Part shown: positions 5,854 through 6,565 of the stretch, piece by piece | How positions within the stretch are numbered: the first letter of the stretch is position 1 | Layout: each line of letters begins with the position of its first letter | Assembly: GCA_938023515.1 (NCBI GenBank) | Contig: CALJDR010000064.1 | Coordinates: 1-6,565, forward strand | Direction of reading: 5' to 3' | Length of the DNA: 6,565 nucleotides | Origin: an uncultured Flavobacteriales bacterium | Lineage (GTDB): Bacteria; Bacteroidota; Bacteroidia; Flavobacteriales; UBA1820 | Notes under the pieces: generated by a model | Database searches by the model: none | Told to the model about the DNA's origin: nothing | What the model saw: the letters and a program-made list of their open reading frames with translations, nothing else | Program-made: the position numbers and the translations under genes

Positions 5854-6516
5854 ATGAAAAAAAGATCGATCATGGAGAAAGTAAAACTCAACAACGGGGT
5901 TGAAATGCCCGTTTTAGGATTCGGGGTCTATCAGGTAGAAGACCCGGATATTTGTGAACAATGTGTGTATGAGGCGATCGCGACCGGTTACCGCTTGATC
6001 GATACGGCCTCGGCCTATATGAATGAAGAGGCGGTAGGACGGGCTATAGCCCGCAGCGGGGTTCCCCGCGAGGAGTTGTTCGTCACGACCAAACTCTGGA
6101 TACAGGATGCCGGCTACGAGAGTGCCCGGCGCGCATTCGAGCGGTCGCTCGGCCGGCTCGGACTCGATTATCTCGACCTGTACCTGATCCACCAGCCATA
6201 CGGTGATGTGCACGAGTCGTGGCGGGCAATGGAAGAACTGTACCAGGAAGGCCGTATCCAAGCCATCGGGGTAAGCAATTTCCATCCGGACCGTTTGGAA
6301 GACCTGATATTGCACCATGAGGTCGTGCCGGCCGTAAATCAGGTGGAAACCCACCCGTTCTGCCAGCAGGTGGAAAACGCAGCGTGGATGAAAGAAAACG
6401 GGATACAGATCGAATCGTGGGCGCCGTTTGCCGAAGGCCGCAACGGTCTGTTCCAAAACGAAGTGTTGCTCTCTGTGGCGCAAAAGCATGGCAAATCGGT
6501 CGCGCAGGTAGTGCTC
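5854..6516 (+). CDS. Aldo/keto reductase (3'-truncated)
   Basis: An open frame of 221 codons running into the 3' adapter without a stop. Numbered from the ATG at 5872, the NAD(P)H-dependent aldo/keto reductase tetrad is complete: Asp44 (6001), Tyr49 (6016), Lys74 (6091) and His107 (6190). The first family signature surrounds GYRLIDTASAY, the second is MEELYQEGRIQAIGVSNF (120-137), and PAVNQVETHP (153-162) follows. The barrel continues to KSVAQVVL at 6516. Bacterial members are usually 270-290 residues, so about 60-70 C-terminal residues, including the cofactor-phosphate binding part, are missing. Residues after Leu (LSLIHISEPTR) are adapter translation and must be dropped. Start: 5854 has a Shine-Dalgarno-like site and adds MKKRSI; 5872 (MEKVKLNNGVEMP) fits the typical family N-terminus equally well. 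It lies 19 bases after the acetyltransferase, in the same operon. It would reduce aldehydes or ketones in the cytoplasm; the substrate is unknown. Confidence 0.95.
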
Positions 6517-6565
6517 CTGTCTCTTATACACATCTCCGAGCCCACGAGACTCGACGTCATCTCGT
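6517..6565 (+). other. Nextera P7-side adapter (library artefact)
   Basis: Bases 6517-6535 (CTGTCTCTTATACACATCT) are the reverse-complement Tn5 mosaic end, 6536-6550 (CCGAGCCCACGAGAC) the read-2 adapter, 6551-6558 (TCGACGTC) an 8-base i7 index, and 6559-6565 (ATCTCGT) the start of the P7 arm. Genomic sequence ends at 6516. On the minus strand it creates another false MYKRQ start, at 6531, for a shadow frame. Confidence 0.98.

Noticed and set aside
5914..6531. Minus-strand open frame of 205 codons starting MYKRQ
   Set aside because: Its start is inside the adapter and it is antisense to the aldo/keto reductase, whose complete catalytic tetrad shows the plus strand is coding.
29..6535. Tn5-type mosaic ends in inverted orientation at both ends, resembling a 6.5-kb composite transposon
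   Set aside because: Each mosaic end is joined to Illumina adapter and index sequence, and there is no transposase gene or 9-bp target duplication. They come from tagmentation.

Overview
The window is one assembled contig bounded at both ends by Illumina Nextera library adapters (1-47 and 6517-6565). The genomic insert is therefore only 48-6516, and its outer genes are cut by the library, not by biology. The organism looks like a member of the Bacteroidota, probably Bacteroidales. The evidence is two promoter boxes of the TAnnTTTG type with identical TATACTTTTG cores, little use of Shine-Dalgarno sites, A-rich leaders, RodA and PBP2 of the longer Bacteroidota form, and two small lipoproteins of a kind common in gut Bacteroidales. 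By eye the base composition is moderately GC-rich for this phylum, which would suit an Alistipes-like lineage; that genus-level guess is weak.

Region 1 (48-2671) is the end of a cell-wall elongation operon. It holds the C-terminal ~438 residues of PBP2 (mrdA, transpeptidase), overlapping by 4 bases the complete rodA (SEDS glycosyltransferase). The two proteins form the peptidoglycan synthase of the elongasome.

Region 2 (2672-2844) is a compact single tRNA-Cys(GCA) unit with its own promoter and a strong intrinsic terminator.

Region 3 (2845-4094) is a stand-alone membrane protein of the DUF418/YeiB family, preceded by an 8-bp inverted repeat.

Region 4 (4095-4262) is a 168-bp regulatory spacer. 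It holds a 20-bp imperfect direct repeat in tandem at a 22-bp period, a GC-rich hairpin, a -7 promoter box without a clear -33 box, and a second small hairpin in the leader.

Region 5 (4263-6516) is a tight same-strand operon: a lipoprotein with a metal-binding cupin domain (same family as the manganese cupin hydroxynitrile lyases), a lipoprotein with a cyclophilin-like fold overlapping it by 4 bases, a maltose/galactoside O-acetyltransferase-like left-handed beta-helix enzyme, and an aldo/keto reductase truncated by the 3' adapter. The two lipoproteins should sit in the cell envelope and the two enzymes in the cytoplasm. The shared substrate or stress, if there is one, is not evident from sequence.

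No mobile element, CRISPR array, rRNA or phage gene was seen. The least explained parts are the regulatory spacer and the design of the lipoprotein operon.
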